Part shown: one piece after another, positions 13,393-15,103 of the stretch | Numbering within the stretch: position 1 is the stretch's first letter | How the letters are laid out: each line of letters starts with the position of its first letter | Source of the DNA: DATAFF01 sp036257595 | GTDB taxonomy: Bacteria; Pseudomonadota; Alphaproteobacteria; Rhizobiales; Aestuariivirgaceae | Reading direction: 5' to 3' | Length of the DNA: 15,103 nt | Assembly (NCBI GenBank): GCA_036257595.1 | Contig: DATAFF010000109.1 | Location: 1 to 15,103, forward strand | Made by a program: the position numbers and the translations under genes | Notes under the pieces: generated by a model | Database searches by the model: none | The model's input: the letters and a program-made list of their open reading frames with translations, nothing else | What the model was told of the DNA's origin: nothing

Positions 13393-14949
13393 TCACCGCT
13401 TGAGCATCGCCTTGAGCTCGCCGACCGTCATCGCCCTGAACAGATGGCCGAGCGCGAAATAGGCAAGCCCGCCCGCCGTCACCAGCACGGTCAGCGCTGC
13501 AAGCCGGAGCGCAGCACTCTCCCCGGGCACGAAGACCGGCGCCAGCGCCCGATCGATGAGGAACAGCACCGCTCCCATGCCGAGGCTTGCCAGAATCACC
13601 CGCGGCAGCCGGTTCTTGAGCCTTGCATCGGCGGCGTAGAATCCGCGCCGCAACAGAACGATGCCGAGGCAGGCGGTGTTGATCCAGGCGGCGATCGCCG
13701 TCGCCATGGCGATTCCGACATGGGCGTAAAAGCGCGACAGGACCAGGCTGCCGATGATGTTGACCAGCACCGACAGCATGGCGATGCGCATCGGCGTCTG
13801 GGTGTCCTCGCGGGCGAAGTAGCCGGGCTGGAACACCTTGGTCATCGAGAAGGCCGGCAGCCCCGCCGCAAAGGCCGCGACCGTCGGCGCTACCGCCAGG
13901 GTGTCCGAATGCGTGAAGGCGCCATGCTCGAACAGCGCATTGATCAGCGGCCCCGGAATGACCATCAGCGCCACCGTCGCCGGCAATGTCAGGAACAGTG
14001 ACAGCTCCATGGCGCGGTTCTGGCTGGTCAGCGCCCCTTGGATGTTCCCGGCCCTGAGCTTGCGCGACAGATCCGGCAGCAGCACCACGCCGATGGCGAC
14101 GCCGATCACCCCGAGCGGCAGCTGATACAGACGGTCGGCATAATAGAGATAGGGCACGGCACGGTCGAAGGTGGTGGCGATCATAGTGGCGATGAGCAGG
14201 TTCACCTGCATGATGCCGCCCGACACGATGCCAGGCCCCGACAGCACGATCACCCGCTTGACCCCCGGCGTCATTCTCGGCCACCGCGGCACGAGCGGCA
14301 TGCCAGCGCGCCGGCACGCCACCGCCAGCAGCAGGAACTGCAGCAGCCCGGCGACAAAAATGCCCCAGGCGAGAATATGACCGGTCGCCGGCGAATTGCC
14401 GGTGCCGAGCGCCAGCGCCACCAAATTCGACCCGATCAGCGCCAGATTGAGCAGGATCGGCGCCGCCGCCGCCGCGGTGAACCGGTTGAGGCTGTTGAGC
14501 ACGCCCGACTGGAGCGCCGTGAGCGACATGAACAGGAGATAGGGAAAGGCGATCCGGGTCAGCGAGACCGCGAGGTCGAACGTCTCCTTGTCCCCGACGA
14601 AGCCCGGTGCGATCACCACCATGATCAGCGGCATCGCCAGCATGGCGAGGATGGTGAAGAGCACGAGCCAGCTGAGCAGCACCGAATAGACTTCGATGGC
14701 GAAGCGATGCGCCGCCGCCTGGCCTTGACCCTCCACCACCCCGGCAAATTGCGGCACGAAGGCGGCGTTGAACGCGCCTTCGGCGAACAGCGCCCGGAAC
14801 AGATTGGGAAACCGCTGGGCGACCGCAAAAGCTTCGGCTACCGGCCCGGTGCCGATCATGAAGGCGATCAGCTGGTCGCGGACGAAGCCCAGCACCCGGC
14901 TGACCATGGTGAGCCCGCCCACAGTGGCGGCCGATCTGAGGAGCGACAT
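13393..14949 (-). CDS. murJ: Lipid II flippase MurJ (MviN family)
   Basis: 518 residues, typical length, with about 14 hydrophobic segments. MurJ moves lipid II across the inner membrane for peptidoglycan synthesis. Family hallmarks are near the N-terminus: SRVLGFVRDQLIAFMIG (17-33), then FAVAQRFPNLFRALFAEGAFNAAFVP (41-66), which holds the conserved Arg and Glu residues of the central cavity, and later FPYLLFMSLTALQSGVLN. PYLYYADRLYQLPLGVIG and the FEHGAFT loop are also typical. The start at 14949 is the first ATG before the conserved MSLLRSAATVGGLTMVSRVLG. It follows the end of glnD by 69 bases and precedes trpS by 90 bases; glnD-murJ-trpS is a common order in Hyphomicrobiales. Confidence 0.97.
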   Translation of the reverse strand: MSLLRSAATVGGLTMVSRVLGFVRDQLIAFMIGTGPVAEAFAVAQRFPNLFRALFAEGAFNAAFVPQFAGVVEGQGQAAAHRFAIEVYSVLLSWLVLFTILAMLAMPLIMVVIAPGFVGDKETFDLAVSLTRIAFPYLLFMSLTALQSGVLNSLNRFTAAAAAPILLNLALIGSNLVALALGTGNSPATGHILAWGIFVAGLLQFLLLAVACRRAGMPLVPRWPRMTPGVKRVIVLSGPGIVSGGIMQVNLLIATMIATTFDRAVPYLYYADRLYQLPLGVIGVAIGVVLLPDLSRKLRAGNIQGALTSQNRAMELSLFLTLPATVALMVIPGPLINALFEHGAFTHSDTLAVAPTVAAFAAGLPAFSMTKVFQPGYFAREDTQTPMRIAMLSVLVNIIGSLVLSRFYAHVGIAMATAIAAWINTACLGIVLLRRGFYAADARLKNRLPRVILASLGMGAVLFLIDRALAPVFVPGESAALRLAALTVLVTAGGLAYFALGHLFRAMTVGELKAMLKR

Positions 14950-15018
14950 GCCTGACCCCGCAAATGCTGCCGAAGCGAGTAGCGACTCGGCGGCGGCCGC
15001 GCAAGTGATCTGCCGAAG

Positions 15019-15103
15019 CTATGGTCCCAGCACCGCCAAAAGCTCGGACTCGATTTGCGACTGGCGCGTCGGACTGTCGATCTTGGTCCCGGTCAGGTCG
15101 GTG
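15019..15103 (-). CDS. glnD: C-terminal end of GlnD, [protein-PII] uridylyltransferase (partial)
   Basis: Only the last 27 codons and a TAG stop (15019-15021) are in the window. They read TDLTGTKIDSPTRQ and end in a helix IESELLAVLGP. This matches the end of the C-terminal ACT domain of GlnD (pattern VTDLxGxKI followed by a short helix). GlnD adds and removes UMP on PII proteins in response to glutamine. The neighbouring murJ, in the usual Hyphomicrobiales order, supports the call. The segment is short, so the identification rests on motif and synteny. Confidence 0.75.
   Translation of the reverse strand, partial: TDLTGTKIDSPTRQSQIESELLAVLGP

Noticed and set aside
10944..14001. Long plus-strand open frames opposite tsaB-rimI, nfuA, trpS and murJ
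   Set aside because: Antisense shadows of well-identified housekeeping genes; composition is Arg/His/Gln-rich and without recognisable domains.
13193..15004. A 603-codon minus-strand open frame overlapping murJ
   Set aside because: It is murJ read in a different frame, with Arg/Gly/Ala-rich composition and no hydrophobic segments; the MurJ frame is the conserved one.

Overview
The window reads as ordinary chromosome from a GC-rich alphaproteobacterium, most likely of the Hyphomicrobiales (Rhizobiales). The basis is the high GC content, dense coding with many 4-base overlaps, and a right-hand housekeeping block (glnD end, murJ, trpS, nfuA, tsaB) in an order I associate with that group. I see no rRNA, tRNA, insertion sequence, CRISPR array or prophage, and no gene-free stretch over about 150 bases.

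Left block (1-4728, minus strand): a tightly coupled four-gene periplasmic operon. Read in the direction of transcription it encodes an IrpA-like imelysin, a multicopper oxidase with a Tat-like leader, a DUF1111 di-heme cytochrome c oxidoreductase, and a second imelysin-like protein cut by the left edge. The junctions are a 3-base gap, a 4-base ATGA overlap and another ATGA overlap. The likely role is oxidative handling or capture of iron, possibly with copper, in the periplasm. This resembles the logic of EfeUOB but uses different enzymes. No permease or outer-membrane receptor is visible in the window. A 151-base divergent region with an imperfect palindrome and a weak Fur-like site separates the operon from a D-2-hydroxyacid dehydrogenase on the plus strand.

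Middle block (4880-10606): the hydroxyacid dehydrogenase; a small secreted Gly/Tyr/Pro-rich protein with 18-bp tandem repeats; and a convergent GMC-family FAD oxidoreductase. Divergent from the GMC gene is a three-gene plus-strand operon: HpcH/HpaI aldolase, pyroglutamyl-peptidase I-like C15 peptidase, and a proline-racemase-superfamily protein. In the last, both active-site cysteines are replaced (Ser91 and Thr255). The three genes overlap by 4 and 19 bases, which suggests one catabolic pathway acting on a cyclic amino acid or lactam. This is the most promising candidate for undescribed biochemistry in the window.

Right block (10551-15103, minus strand): housekeeping genes. In order of transcription they are the last 27 codons of glnD, murJ (lipid II flippase), trpS, nfuA (Fe-S carrier), and one gene that fuses TsaB (t6A tRNA modification) to RimI (N-terminal acetyltransferase). 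The fusion gene runs tail-to-tail into the proline-racemase-like gene with a 56-base coding overlap. A perfect 18-bp palindrome lies between murJ and trpS.
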